Notes: a model not told the origin generated them from the letters alone. DNA of 64,000 nt from JAAYJT01 sp037446395 (GCA_037446395.1 JBBIIP010000010.1:21239-85238); one strand, 5' to 3'; counted from the stretch's first letter, positions 1 through 10,186 are shown. Numbers and translations: made by a program.

Positions 1-680
1 GCTGCGTTCAATGCCTCTTCAAGGTCGCCCTTTTCAAGTATATTAAACATTTTTTGTGCATGATGTGCCCAAAGCCCTGCTAAAAAATCAGCTTGAAGCT
101 CAAGCCTTACGGTGAGCTGGTTGGCATCTGTTTGGCTTACTCTTGATCTTTGTTTTTGAACCTGGTCAATGGTGCCCTGAAGGTTTTGCACATGGTGCCC
201 CACTTCATGTGCGATGACGTAAGCTACGGCAAAGTCGCCTTGTGCCCCAAAGCGTTCTCTCAGGACATCACAAAAGCTCAGGTCAATATAAATTTTTTCG
301 TCTCCTGGGCAATAGAAAGGACCGCTTGCAGCGCTGGCAAAACCGCAGGCCGACTGCACCTGATCTCGAAAAAGCACCAATTTGGGCTCGCGATATGTTT
401 CGCCTGATTGTGCAAAAAGTTTGCTCCATACTTCTTCGGTGTCGGCAAGCACTACCGATACAAATTTCGCCATTTCGTCCTCCTCAGCCGAAGATTGCAC
501 ACTGCTTTGCTGCTGCCCGGGCTGCATTTGGTTAAGTACCTCGGTGGGATCACCCCCCATCAGCCAAACGATTAGTACAATTACAATGGTTCCCACACCA
601 CCTCCAACAGCCATTTTTCCGGTGGACATGCCCCTGCGGTCTTCAACATTCTGGCTACCGCGTCTTCCCTGGTATCTCAT
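1..680 (-). CDS. Neutral zinc metallopeptidase, YpfJ family (3' end cut off by window edge)
   Basis: About 226 residues are present; the C-terminus runs off the left edge. The protein starts MRYQGRRGS, has one membrane segment at about residues 23-43 (a Gly/Val/Ile-rich stretch), then a Gln-rich linker and a peptidase domain. The zinc-binding HEVGH lies at residues 158-162 and a likely third ligand, Glu194, in the sequence LELQADF. The family (YpfJ / KPN_02809-like, roughly 280-290 aa) is a single-pass membrane-anchored metalloprotease; its physiological substrate is not known to me. The stretch YCPGDEKIYID before the zinc helix is typical of the family. It is transcribed leftward; only the GH97 gene is visible upstream. 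Assignment to the family is confident, function beyond peptidase is inference. Confidence 0.88.
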   Translation of the reverse strand, partial: MRYQGRRGSQNVEDRRGMSTGKMAVGGGVGTIVIVLIVWLMGGDPTEVLNQMQPGQQQSSVQSSAEEDEMAKFVSVVLADTEEVWSKLFAQSGETYREPKLVLFRDQVQSACGFASAASGPFYCPGDEKIYIDLSFCDVLRERFGAQGDFAVAYVIAHEVGHHVQNLQGTIDQVQKQRSRVSQTDANQLTVRLELQADFLAGLWAHHAQKMFNILEKGDLEEALNA

Positions 681-731
681 GGTTTGTTTGTTTTAATTTG
701 CTTCAAAGATAAAAAATGTTATGCGATTTTC

Positions 732-2726
732 CTACTCGTTGCTGATTATAGCAGCCCATCCTCCGCCGGGGGCAAGATTGATTACCAAAGGCTTTCCTGA
801 GTCAAGAATTATTATTTCATATTTGTAATCTTCAGCCATCCGATGAGCATTCGTCCCGTCTTTCATCTGTTCAACCCTGTATGTGCCTTTTTGTAAAAAT
901 GATAAGTCTATATTGAATGATCTTTCCTGCCAGTTGGTCATTGCGCCGACAAACCACCTGGAACCATTGCGGCGGGCAACAACAATGTATTCGCCAATAC
1001 TTGCATGTAGTACAATAGTTTCGTCCCAGGTTGTGGGAATTTGAGCTATGAATTTTGTTGTTTCGTGCTCTTTGCGGTAAGCTGAAGGGGATTCGCACAA
1101 CATCTGCAATGGACTTTCAAATACAACATACATGGCCACCTGGTGGCATCGGGTTCCCTGGCTCACCGGGCGTTCAAAACTGATGCTGAAAGAGCCTTTT
1201 TCGCTGTTCCTGAGCGCTCCCGGAGTATAATCCATAGGGCCGGCAAGCATCCTGGTGAAAGGAAGCGTAACGTTGTGCTCAGGGGTGATGTCGCGGCTCC
1301 ATTTGTTGTGTTCATTGCCTCGCACGCCTTCGTAGCTTAAAACATTCGGATATTGGCGATGAAGCCCGTTGGGTTTAAATGAACCATGAAAATCAACCAG
1401 TAGGTTGCGCTTGGCTGCCTCAGCGGCGATGAGTTCATATGATGTAACCATAGATTGATCGGCACGCTGCATGAAATCAACTTTAATTCCGGCAGCACCC
1501 CAAGATGCATAGGTATCTAATATTCTATTCAAATCAGCGACCATGGGCTTCCATAAAACCCAGAGGATAATTCCTACATTTTTTCTGCGTGCATAATCAA
1601 TAAGAAAAGGAACATCTATATCAGGATTAAAATCGAGTATTTCGGAGGTTGATTTTGTCCATCCCTCATCAAGTATCACATACTCGAGACCATAATCACT
1701 GGCGAAATCAATATAGTACTCATAGGTTCTTGTGTTAAGCCCCGATTTAAAATCAACTCCAAAAATATTGTTTGCATTGTACCAATCCCAAGCCACACGT
1801 CCGGGTTTTATCCAACTCGTATTTTGAATGGCCTGAGGCGGAGAAAGTCGGTAAACCATTTCGCTTGATGCCAGCATGCGATCGTCATTTGCGATAATAA
1901 AAACCCTCCACGGAAACGATCGTTGCCCATTGGTTTTAGCGATGTATTCAGCCTCCTTTATAATGATTTCATTCCGGTCAGGCCATCTTTTGTGGTTGGG
2001 TTCGGTATCGAGCACGTATTTTGGGAAAATGCCCTTCAATGTATTGTCGCCGCTGGCTTCAAGAAATAATGCCGGATAATCGTGTTGCCCGGTTTCTGAT
2101 ATCCACACCTTGATATCGTCGGGAGTTTTTAGCAACAAAGGCGTTGCACTGAAAGATCCTGTTGCAATTGTATCTAAACGACTATAGTCAAATTTCTGCT
2201 CAAAATGTGAATACATGCTCCGTTCCCTGCTAAACCAGGCTTTTGTTTCCTGCGGAAAATTCAAGGTGAGCAATTCATCGTTCACAAAAATGCTATCTTG
2301 CTTCCATGTTTCGAACCTGTATGCCATGCCATCGTCGTAAACCCTGAAAACAAGCCGGATGTTTCCTCTAAAATCGAGGGTGAGCTGATTATAAGAATCC
2401 CAGAGCATTGCATTTTTTAGTGGAATGACAGGAGTTATCGCAGAGTTTACCGCATTTAGCTTATGTTTGGAAAGTGTCAGGTTAATGCCGGGGGACTGTT
2501 TTTCTTTCAGCAGCATGCCAACGTTTGCTTTTTCGATGGCGGGCTTGCCTTCCATCGCAACATAGAAACTTACGATTTTGTCAACTTCTACATGAAGCGA
2601 TATTCTTTCATTTGGGCTTTTTAACGCAAATTTTTTCGCCTTGGTTTGGCTGACAAGCGACAGATGAAATGAAACCAGGCATAATACAGTCAACCGAAGA
2701 GCCAAAAGTCTTGCTGAGTAATTCAT
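732..2726 (-). CDS. Glycoside hydrolase family 97 (alpha-glucosidase/alpha-galactosidase type)
   Basis: 664 aa secreted or periplasmic glycosidase with an N-terminal signal peptide (hydrophobic residues about 8-27). GH97 enzymes have an N-terminal beta-sandwich, a central (beta/alpha)8 barrel and a C-terminal beta domain; SusB is the best-known member. Family motifs seen: ETGQHDYPA near 211, WDWYNANN near 313, ILDEGWT near 351, GIKVDFMQRADQ with Asp417, and YEGVRGNE with Glu466. The Asp in KVDF sits where the nucleophile of retaining GH97 members (alpha-galactosidase type) is expected, which hints at the retaining subgroup, but this needs an alignment. Calcium binding is usual in the family. 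No SusC/SusD pair adjoins it; the neighbours are a barrel receptor on one side and a peptidase on the other, so substrate cannot be read from context. Confidence 0.92.
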   Translation of the reverse strand: MNYSARLLALRLTVLCLVSFHLSLVSQTKAKKFALKSPNERISLHVEVDKIVSFYVAMEGKPAIEKANVGMLLKEKQSPGINLTLSKHKLNAVNSAITPVIPLKNAMLWDSYNQLTLDFRGNIRLVFRVYDDGMAYRFETWKQDSIFVNDELLTLNFPQETKAWFSRERSMYSHFEQKFDYSRLDTIATGSFSATPLLLKTPDDIKVWISETGQHDYPALFLEASGDNTLKGIFPKYVLDTEPNHKRWPDRNEIIIKEAEYIAKTNGQRSFPWRVFIIANDDRMLASSEMVYRLSPPQAIQNTSWIKPGRVAWDWYNANNIFGVDFKSGLNTRTYEYYIDFASDYGLEYVILDEGWTKSTSEILDFNPDIDVPFLIDYARRKNVGIILWVLWKPMVADLNRILDTYASWGAAGIKVDFMQRADQSMVTSYELIAAEAAKRNLLVDFHGSFKPNGLHRQYPNVLSYEGVRGNEHNKWSRDITPEHNVTLPFTRMLAGPMDYTPGALRNSEKGSFSISFERPVSQGTRCHQVAMYVVFESPLQMLCESPSAYRKEHETTKFIAQIPTTWDETIVLHASIGEYIVVARRNGSRWFVGAMTNWQERSFNIDLSFLQKGTYRVEQMKDGTNAHRMAEDYKYEIIILDSGKPLVINLAPGGGWAAIISNE

Positions 2727-2985
2727 GATTCCTCAAAATAAGTGAACGACTGATGGAGCAGGTTCAATGCAAAAATGCAAAGATTTTAACATGCTTTGGC
2801 AATTCGTCAGAAAATTTATGAGGCGGGCTTGAATTGATTTGGCCTATTTTATCGGAGGGCCCAATTAAAAGACTTTGATTTTAAAGTGCCCATTTGAACT
2901 AAATGCCAGATGTCTGAAGCCTGATTTCGATGCTCCAGATATTAATTCTTCCTAATTTATCGCAAGTTTTGAAAAACAACACCGG

Positions 2986-5763
2986 CTACATACCCCGAAT
3001 GTTGATGTTGACCCTTGGCCCCTGAGATTCGGTGCCAAATTTATTCAGGCGATATTTTAGCGAAAGCAGAACATACCGGCCGATCATTTCCGATCGCACT
3101 TCACGCAAATAATTCAGTTCGCTCGTACGCGATATGCCAGTATTTTTATTTAGCAGATCATAGCCCTCCAGGCTCAATAATGCCCGCTTATTGGAAGTCA
3201 GGTAGTAGTTGATTTCGCCACTCAGCAATGGAACTGTAATTGATTCGGCAAAACCCTGGTCGTCGTATTTCGTAACATCGGCCGACAACCGGAAGAACCA
3301 ACGGGCCGTGGGAGTGTATCTTATTTCGCTGAATGCAGAATAGTTGAAATAGGTACGATTTAACTGATTTTGGATTGAATACCGAGCATCGGTATAATTG
3401 ATCTGGCCACCTACTTCAACATCCCACTTTTCTTTCTTGCGGTTGTCGAACCTTAGTCTAACCCCATGCGAAAGGTTGGTATTGATGTTCGATACATCAT
3501 TTACATAATTAATTCCCCTGTTCCAATTTTCATTGAGGCCGATGCTGATATTAATACCCAAAGGCCTGATGGGGGTCGAAAAGTTGATGTTCGCCGAGGC
3601 ATTATAATCATCAGGAACATTCACAAGCCTGCTGACTTGTTTTAAGTTCTCGCCGATGGTTATGGCCCTGTTCACCCTGTTGCGGGTGTAGCTGGCTTCT
3701 ATATTGCTGAAGAGCGATGTAAACGAAAACTGGTCGAATAAAATCCAGTTAAATCCAACCCTGTGTCTGTAGGATGGTTTCAGGTTGCGGTTTCCGTAGC
3801 TTACTGCCAAAGGGTTGCTGTTGCTGATGATGGGTGTAAGCTGAGATGTCGAGGGTAGGGTCACAGCGGTATTGTAGCGAACATTGATTCGGGCACCGGC
3901 TTTGTATTCATATTCCCACATCGCCTGGGGTAGTACTTTTGCAAGTGCGTTGCTGATGTCTGAGGAACGGTCGAGGGTGTGTGCCACGTTCGAGAGTTCA
4001 AGCTCGGCTCCGAGGGTGTATCTTATTTTTTTTGAGTATTTCTTCAGGAGCAGCCTAGGCCTAACCCATTCGTACTGCCGTTCGATGCGCGGGCTAAGCG
4101 AGTCAATGACAATGAGTGGGACATCATTCTGCAAACCTTGCTCTCTGGCCAACAAGTCGTTCGATAACCCGGCACGGATGGTCGGCTCAAGGTAGAGCGA
4201 GGATGAAACTTTCCGCAGGGCTGTCACTCCGACTGAACTTTGCAAGCCATAATTGTCGTTGTTTGAAAATTGTTTATCCAACACCTCGACTGGTACAGGC
4301 GTGTTAAGCATCCTGGTGATGTTGCGCCAATCGCTTTCGCTGAGGCTTTGGTTATACCTGATGTCTCCACTCAGCTTAAGCATCTTCCAATTGTTGTCTC
4401 CTTTGAGCAACCAGGAGCCTTCAGCCGATGTGTTTAGTTGTTTTGAATTGCTATAGGTTTTATTATCGAGTGAGTTCACAGGATTGCTGTTCACGTTTGT
4501 TTCAGTGATGGACTTGGAGTTCGATTCGCTGTTTGTAAGGGTGGCAATCCCATTGAGCATGGAGTGTTGTCGTTTGCTGGCCTTGTTTCGCCAACCGAGA
4601 TTGAATAGATGGTTGCGGTTTTTACCTGTGCCATCTTCCAGAGAGTTTTGCTCGAAGGTGCGGTTGCTCGTGAAGTTTTTGGTATAAGATGATTCATACA
4701 GGCTGCGGTTAGTTCCATTACCCATATAACTGATATTCAAACGATTATCCTTCACGATTTCGTAAGAATAGTTTATGCCACCAGCTCCTGATTCAACTTT
4801 TCCTGTAACCGGGCGGCCAAAGTCCACCGGGATGCTTCCCGTTGTTCCAGAGCCAGGGCGGCCACCCCCTCCTCCCCCGCTGATGAAACTGCGCATTCCG
4901 CCATTGAAATCAATATAATCCTGAAACGAGAATCCGATCCTGTTCACGTTGTTCAGAAGACCCAGGGCGGCCATCTGCTGCTTATCCGTAAAACGATAAA
5001 CTTTGGCATTTGCCTGGTAATATTCGGGTAATCCGCCTCCACCTTTGACATCACCAAAAATGGCTTTTTTCATGTCATCCTTCAGAATTATATTGATGGT
5101 TTTCTCATACTCGCTATCATCAATGCCAAGCAATTCAGCTTCATCCGATTTTTTATTGAAAACCTGCACTTTGTTGATGCTTTCGGCCGGAAGGTTTTTT
5201 GTGGCTACTTTTGGGTCGGTACTAAAAAACTCTTTCCCGTCTACCAGGACTTTAGTAACATTTTCGCCCATGGCCTTGATATTTCCTGAACGATCAACCT
5301 CAACACCTGGCAGCCGTTTAAGCAGGTCTTCGGCCACCGCATCGGGATTGGTTTTGAAAGCGCCTGCATTGAACTCGACTGTATCTTGCTTCATTAGCAG
5401 GGGCACCCGTTCACCGGTTACTTGCACTTCTTTGAGGTTGATGGGTGTTTGCTCCATTTCAAAAACCCCAATGTTTGTGCCTCCTTCCAGTGGAACTTTC
5501 AGGGATTTCTTAAGGGTCTGATATCCAATATATGCTACCTGTGTAATATATTCGCCCGAAGGCACTCGGTTTATCTGAAATTTGCCCTGAGGGTTTGTGA
5601 TGCCGAAATAAGCCAGGGTTGAATCAGAAGGCTTGAGCAATGCAACCGTGGCATACTGTAGCGGGGTTCCATTCAAATCCCTCACTTCGCCTGTCAGATT
5701 GTATGATTGACTGAATGCCAGCCAAGGCATAACGGCCAGCAGAATAAACAAAAACTTCTTCAT
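2986..5763 (-). CDS. TonB-dependent-receptor-like outer-membrane beta-barrel protein
   Basis: 925 aa. A signal peptide (about 1-18, ending AFSQ) is followed by a carboxypeptidase-regulatory-like beta-sandwich (about 20-105; NLTGEVRDLNGTPLQYATV), a TonB plug domain (about 110-235; DAVAEDLLKRLPGVEVD, TKVLVDGKEFF) and a long beta-barrel with Gly-rich loops near 290-310. The C-terminal half matches the OMP_b-brl_3 type rather than a full SusC, so it may transport a small ligand or act as a ligand-gated surface protein. It lies 62 bp downstream of a GLPGLI-family gene on the same strand, a pairing that recurs in Bacteroidota. The ligand cannot be told from sequence. It is probably co-transcribed with the GLPGLI gene. 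Confidence 0.9.
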   Translation of the reverse strand: MKKFLFILLAVMPWLAFSQSYNLTGEVRDLNGTPLQYATVALLKPSDSTLAYFGITNPQGKFQINRVPSGEYITQVAYIGYQTLKKSLKVPLEGGTNIGVFEMEQTPINLKEVQVTGERVPLLMKQDTVEFNAGAFKTNPDAVAEDLLKRLPGVEVDRSGNIKAMGENVTKVLVDGKEFFSTDPKVATKNLPAESINKVQVFNKKSDEAELLGIDDSEYEKTINIILKDDMKKAIFGDVKGGGGLPEYYQANAKVYRFTDKQQMAALGLLNNVNRIGFSFQDYIDFNGGMRSFISGGGGGGRPGSGTTGSIPVDFGRPVTGKVESGAGGINYSYEIVKDNRLNISYMGNGTNRSLYESSYTKNFTSNRTFEQNSLEDGTGKNRNHLFNLGWRNKASKRQHSMLNGIATLTNSESNSKSITETNVNSNPVNSLDNKTYSNSKQLNTSAEGSWLLKGDNNWKMLKLSGDIRYNQSLSESDWRNITRMLNTPVPVEVLDKQFSNNDNYGLQSSVGVTALRKVSSSLYLEPTIRAGLSNDLLAREQGLQNDVPLIVIDSLSPRIERQYEWVRPRLLLKKYSKKIRYTLGAELELSNVAHTLDRSSDISNALAKVLPQAMWEYEYKAGARINVRYNTAVTLPSTSQLTPIISNSNPLAVSYGNRNLKPSYRHRVGFNWILFDQFSFTSLFSNIEASYTRNRVNRAITIGENLKQVSRLVNVPDDYNASANINFSTPIRPLGINISIGLNENWNRGINYVNDVSNINTNLSHGVRLRFDNRKKEKWDVEVGGQINYTDARYSIQNQLNRTYFNYSAFSEIRYTPTARWFFRLSADVTKYDDQGFAESITVPLLSGEINYYLTSNKRALLSLEGYDLLNKNTGISRTSELNYLREVRSEMIGRYVLLSLKYRLNKFGTESQGPRVNINIRGM

Positions 5764-5825
5764 TAATCGGATGTTTTATCGTTTCAAAATATATGTATCA
5801 AAAACAAGATATAAATTATTTAACA

Positions 5826-6578
5826 TTAAAAGTGCCTGATTCTTATTTGGCCGCCTCCACCGCCACTCTCCTGCATTTCCTTAATTTTTTCCTGTACCAT
5901 GGCATCATATTCTTTACGGGTAACTTTTTTCCCTTCGCGGGGCTTTAGTATTTCCCTGGCGTCAATATTTTTTAGCTCAATCCCGGTTGCGGTTACTGTA
6001 GTTCTGCCCTCATCTATATCAAGTGCAAGTATTAGCCCGGGGAGGTTGCCAAAGGCATCCGGCCCTGTCGAAACAGGAATGGCTGGAGTGAACCAGGCAA
6101 TGGTTTTTTTAGCACTCCCTACCAATTCAGCTTCCACACACGGGAAGTCGAGCATCATTTTCTGTTTTCCGGTCAGGCGCCATTTAAGCGTATCAAGATC
6201 TGCTTCGATTAAAAATTTACGGGTCATAAAATCCCTTTGCTCTATTGCTTTGTTAATACTAATATCATGATAAGCAATATCTTCCGGGTCCATCATCCTG
6301 AACCGCATTCGCATCCCTGGTCCCTGGTCATCCATTGCAGCTTCATCGTTGTTGCGTGGTGCATTTCGGAAAAGTGATGCATCTTCGGTGAACAATAATT
6401 CCTTTATAGCTTTCCGTTCGCGCGGAACCATGTCCTGAAAACGTGCTGCATCACCCTGCAGTGTGATTTCAACTTTCACCACCTTTTCGTATTTGACAAT
6501 GCCAGAAGTTTCGGATACCTGTGCAGCTGAATAGAAGAAAAGCAATAGTGAAGCCAGTAAAAATAGATAGTTTTTCAT
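5826..6578 (-). CDS. GLPGLI family secreted protein
   Basis: 250 aa with a clear signal peptide (MKNYLFLLASLLLFFYSAAQ). An upstream in-frame start at 6668 exists, but it would put 30 extra residues before the signal peptide, so I take the ATG at 6578. The family signature is present as GNLPGLILAL in the C-terminal half, preceded by the typical GPDAFG turn and by the WFTPAIPVSTG segment. A Gly-rich run and basic residues end the protein. The family is widespread in Bacteroidota and has no established biochemical role; members usually sit beside an OMP_b-brl_3 barrel, as here (the 2986-5763 gene follows). Function is therefore unknown, with a surface or periplasmic accessory role to that receptor as the reasonable inference. 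Confidence 0.85.
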   Translation of the reverse strand: MKNYLFLLASLLLFFYSAAQVSETSGIVKYEKVVKVEITLQGDAARFQDMVPRERKAIKELLFTEDASLFRNAPRNNDEAAMDDQGPGMRMRFRMMDPEDIAYHDISINKAIEQRDFMTRKFLIEADLDTLKWRLTGKQKMMLDFPCVEAELVGSAKKTIAWFTPAIPVSTGPDAFGNLPGLILALDIDEGRTTVTATGIELKNIDAREILKPREGKKVTRKEYDAMVQEKIKEMQESGGGGGQIRIRHF

Positions 6579-6853
6579 TTTTGGAAGAGTTTGATTATCA
6601 ATCATTTGATTCTTTATGTGGGTTTTAAAATAAATATGGATCAAAAATAGCGGATTCGTGATTTTCAAAATTTCTTTTAACAGTTAATAAAAGTTAAAAA
6701 GGGCTCAAATGTCCATTCTTAGAAGAAGCATCTTTAGCATGTTCCACTTTAGACACACTTTGTGATGGTTTCTTTCGGTGTGCGCCAAAAAAATATTGCC
6801 CATGTCAAAGCAGTTGCTTTAATCATGGCCTGATCAAAGTTTATAGTTTTTTA

Positions 6854-8749
6854 ATGAGCCTAAAACCACCTATGGTAGGCAGTAAAGAATTATTTTTGCG
6901 CCTGACGCGATTAATCTTGAAAAAAGAATTCTTCTTCATTGTTAAACTCTATGTCTTCTGGTTGGTAGTTTTCCTTGTCCAGAAGATGTTATTCATGCTG
7001 TTTAATCCTGTCGAGTCTATGGTTTTGCCGGCTACTGATTGGCTTAAGGTGCTATATCATGGCTTGCCGCTTGATCTTTCAGCAGGTGCTTATCTGATGG
7101 TGATCCCTTGTATGCTGTTGGTTTCAGCCCCTTTATGGAGGAAATCACTACTCCGGATCTTCCTTGTTTCTTATGTGGTGGCAATGCTGCTTATCGTCCT
7201 TTTTGTGGGAGTAGTTGATATGAACTTATATAGGTATTGGGGTACGAAGTTAGATATCATGCCTCTTTTCTACCTGAATAATCCAACAGAAGCACTTGCG
7301 AGCATCTCTGTCGGCGAAATTCTTCTTTTGGTGTTGCTATTTGTTGTTCTGGCGATATTTTTCAGTGCAGGATTTATGCGCCTTGTGATTGGCAAAAATT
7401 GGCATTCAATAAGATATAATCTGAAATCATCACTTCTGGCGCTGTTTATTGCCATGCTGCTTATTCTTCCTGCCCGTGGTGGGGTAGATGTGGCTACAAT
7501 CAATCCGGGGGTTGTGTATTTTCATCAGCACCAGTTTGCAAATCATAGCGCAGTGAATGTTTTATGGAATGTGCTCTATTCGTGGGTTGAAAAAGAAAAC
7601 ATGTTGGCGTCCAAAACATTTATGTCCGACGAACAAGCCAGGGGTTTGTTTGCTGAAATTCATCAGTTTTCGGATGTCGGCTCCCCAAGAGTGATTAAAG
7701 AACATGCCAACATTCTTTTGATCGTGCTCGAAGGGTTCTCCAATAAAATTATTGAGCCTTTGGGCAGATACAATGACATTACGCCTTATCTGAACAAATT
7801 ATGCAGCGAGTCGTTGGTGTTCAGTAACTTTTTTGCAAGCGGCGACCGGAGCGATAAGGGGTTGGTGAGTATTTTCAGCGGGTTTCCGTCACAACCACAA
7901 TCCATCATCATTAAATATTCTTCTAAAACACAGCGGCTTCCATTTCTGACCGATGCATTTCACGATAAGGGTTATCAAACGGCTTTCTATTACGGTGGCA
8001 ACATCAATTTTGCGAATTTCCGATCCTATTTCACCCGCGCCTCAATGGATGACATTATAACAATAAATGATTTTTCAAGAAAAATCAAACGGCAAAAGTG
8101 GGGAGTTCCGGATGAGTTTGTTTACGACCGTATTTTACACGATCTGGACAGCATTCGAGAGCCGTTTTTTGTTTCTGTTTTTACACTCAGCAGCCACGAC
8201 CCTTTTGATGTGCCAGGCGAACCAGTGTTTGATCGCTCAACCCGAGAGGCGCTGAGCAAAAACGGATATTACTATGCCGACCGTTGTCTGGGCGAATTCA
8301 TTGAAAAGGCTAAACAAAAACATTGGTGGGATAACACGCTGGTAGTTATTACTTCTGATCACGGATCAAGGTCGCCGGGGAACACCGATGGCCATTCCCG
8401 CGAAAAATTTGCTATCCCGATGCTTTGGTTGGGCGGGGCACTTCTTTGCGAGCCGTCCTTTGTCAAAACCTATGGCTCGCAAGTTGACATTGCCTCTACG
8501 ATATACAACCAATTTGGGTTTGGTTCAACTTCTTTCTCCTACAGCAAGAATTTGCTTACCCCCTCTGCCAATGGTTATGCCTATTATGCATTCAACAATG
8601 GCTTCGGATTCTATACTTCGGGTGCCGGTATGATTTACGACAACACCGCAGGAAAATTTATTTATCGCGCGGGCACACATGTTGCCCGATGGCACGACTA
8701 TGGAAAAGCCATTATGCAAATCAGCACCAAGGATTTTCTGAGCAAATAA
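6854..8749 (+). CDS. LtaS-like membrane sulfatase-fold enzyme (phosphoglycerol transferase type)
   Basis: 631 aa. Five hydrophobic segments in the first 215 residues are followed by an extracytoplasmic alkaline-phosphatase/sulfatase-fold domain (about 275-600). Candidate metal ligands matching LtaS are Glu293 (VLEGFS), Asp502-His503 (TSDHGS) and His514. In LtaS the nucleophile is a Thr; the equivalent region here is GDRSDKG (330-336), where Ser333 is the candidate. Family members transfer phosphoglycerol or phosphoethanolamine onto glycolipids or glycans in the envelope. Bacteroidota lack lipoteichoic acid, so the acceptor is unknown. The gene stands alone and points away from the GLPGLI gene. 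A 7-bp-stem terminator follows directly. Confidence 0.88.
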   Translation: MSLKPPMVGSKELFLRLTRLILKKEFFFIVKLYVFWLVVFLVQKMLFMLFNPVESMVLPATDWLKVLYHGLPLDLSAGAYLMVIPCMLLVSAPLWRKSLLRIFLVSYVVAMLLIVLFVGVVDMNLYRYWGTKLDIMPLFYLNNPTEALASISVGEILLLVLLFVVLAIFFSAGFMRLVIGKNWHSIRYNLKSSLLALFIAMLLILPARGGVDVATINPGVVYFHQHQFANHSAVNVLWNVLYSWVEKENMLASKTFMSDEQARGLFAEIHQFSDVGSPRVIKEHANILLIVLEGFSNKIIEPLGRYNDITPYLNKLCSESLVFSNFFASGDRSDKGLVSIFSGFPSQPQSIIIKYSSKTQRLPFLTDAFHDKGYQTAFYYGGNINFANFRSYFTRASMDDIITINDFSRKIKRQKWGVPDEFVYDRILHDLDSIREPFFVSVFTLSSHDPFDVPGEPVFDRSTREALSKNGYYYADRCLGEFIEKAKQKHWWDNTLVVITSDHGSRSPGNTDGHSREKFAIPMLWLGGALLCEPSFVKTYGSQVDIASTIYNQFGFGSTSFSYSKNLLTPSANGYAYYAFNNGFGFYTSGAGMIYDNTAGKFIYRAGTHVARWHDYGKAIMQISTKDFLSK

Positions 8750-8750
8750 T

Positions 8751-8780
8751 AAAAAAGCTGCCTTGTGAGGCAGCCTTTTA
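8751..8780. terminator. Bidirectional rho-independent terminator
   Basis: A perfect 7-bp stem GCTGCCT / AGGCAGC (8757-8763 and 8768-8774) with a TGTG loop is flanked by six A's on the left and a CTTTTA run on the right. It sits between the convergent LtaS-like gene (ends 8749) and gdhA (ends 8808) and can serve both strands. Confidence 0.85.
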
Positions 8781-8807
8781 TTTGGGTTAAAAACAGAAAA
8801 AATACGG

Positions 8808-10145
8808 CTATACAACCCCCTGGTCAATCATGGCATTGGCAACTTTCATGAAGCCTGCCACGTTAGCGCCTTTCACATAGTTGATGAAGCCATCCGGCTG
8901 CTTGCCGTATTTTACGCAGGAGGCATGAATATTGATCATGATTTCATGCAGGCGTTTTTCAACTTCTTCGGCTGTCCAGCTGAGTTTCATGGCATTCTGG
9001 CTTTGTTCGAGCCCACTGGTGGCTACCCCGCCGGCATTGGCAGCTTTGCCAGGTCCATACAGGATTTTGTGTTCCAGGAAAATTTCAATTGCCTCGGGTG
9101 TGCTTGGCATATTTGCCCCTTCTGAAACTGCGATTACACCATTTTTAACCAACATGCGTGCGTCGTTGCCATCAAGTTCATTTTGAGTGGCACATGGAAG
9201 GGCTATGTCGCATTTTACTTCCCAGGGGCGTTTTCCCTGATGGAACTGGGCATTTGGAAACTCGTAGCTGTAAGGCTTGCAAATGTCCTGGTTTGAAGCG
9301 CGAAGTTCGAGCAAATAGTCAATTTTCTCACCACTTATACCATCCGGATCATAGATATAGCCATCAGGACCGGAAATGGTTACAACTTTTGCGCCCAATT
9401 CAACAGCCTTGATGATAGAACCCCACGACACGTTACCAAATCCCGAAACTGTAATGATTTTACCTTTGAGGCTTTCGCCACGGGTTTTTAACATTTCCTG
9501 GCAGAAATATACATTACCGAAACCAGTGGCTTCAGGGCGGATCAGACTGCCGCCCCAATTGCGCCCCTTGCCTGTGAGGACACCGTTATGTTCGCCGGAT
9601 AATTTCTTAAACATTCCATACAAATAGCCAATCTCGCGCCCACCAACACCGATATCGCCGGCCGGAATATCCTGATCGGCACCAATGATTTTCCATAGTT
9701 CAAGCATGAAGGCCTGGCAGAAACGCATGATTTCATTGTTTGATTTTCCCTTTGGATCGAAATCTGAACCGCCTTTGCCGCCACCCATCGGAAGCGAGGT
9801 CAGGCTGTTCTTGAAAATCTGTTCAAATCCTAAAAACTTCAGGATGCTCAGGTTTACGCTCGGGTGAAAGCGAAGCCCGCCTTTGTAGGGGCCAATGGCA
9901 TTGTTGAACTGTACGCGATAACCAAGGTTGACATGAGTTTTTCCGCTGTCGTCAACCCAGGGAACTTTGAACATCAATACCCTGTCGGGCTCTACCAGGC
10001 GTTCGATGAGGTTGGCAGTTTCAAACTGTGGGTTCTGATTGTAGATGTCTTCAATTGATTCAAGTACCTCGCGAACCGCCTGCAAGTACTCGTTTTCGCC
10101 CGGATGTTTCTTTTCCAGGTTGGTGATGATTTTTTCGAGATCCAT
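8808..10145 (-). CDS. gdhA: NADP-type glutamate dehydrogenase
   Basis: 445 aa, the usual length of hexameric bacterial GDH. It catalyses reductive amination of 2-oxoglutarate with ammonium, a main route of nitrogen assimilation in Bacteroidota. Family signatures: GPYKGGLRFHP, the substrate-binding GGGKGGSDFDPKG, PAGDIGVGGRE, and the Rossmann-fold GFGNVSWG. I use the ATG at 10145 (MDLEKIITNLEKKHP), which aligns with the family start; an upstream in-frame codon at 10211 would fall within the promoter. A TTG-N18-TAATTTTG promoter and an inverted repeat lie just upstream. Cofactor preference for NADP is inferred from family resemblance. Confidence 0.95.
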   Translation of the reverse strand: MDLEKIITNLEKKHPGENEYLQAVREVLESIEDIYNQNPQFETANLIERLVEPDRVLMFKVPWVDDSGKTHVNLGYRVQFNNAIGPYKGGLRFHPSVNLSILKFLGFEQIFKNSLTSLPMGGGKGGSDFDPKGKSNNEIMRFCQAFMLELWKIIGADQDIPAGDIGVGGREIGYLYGMFKKLSGEHNGVLTGKGRNWGGSLIRPEATGFGNVYFCQEMLKTRGESLKGKIITVSGFGNVSWGSIIKAVELGAKVVTISGPDGYIYDPDGISGEKIDYLLELRASNQDICKPYSYEFPNAQFHQGKRPWEVKCDIALPCATQNELDGNDARMLVKNGVIAVSEGANMPSTPEAIEIFLEHKILYGPGKAANAGGVATSGLEQSQNAMKLSWTAEEVEKRLHEIMINIHASCVKYGKQPDGFINYVKGANVAGFMKVANAMIDQGVV

Positions 10146-10186
10146 TATTGCTTTGTTTTGAAGTGAATATAATGTGAAAACATTAA

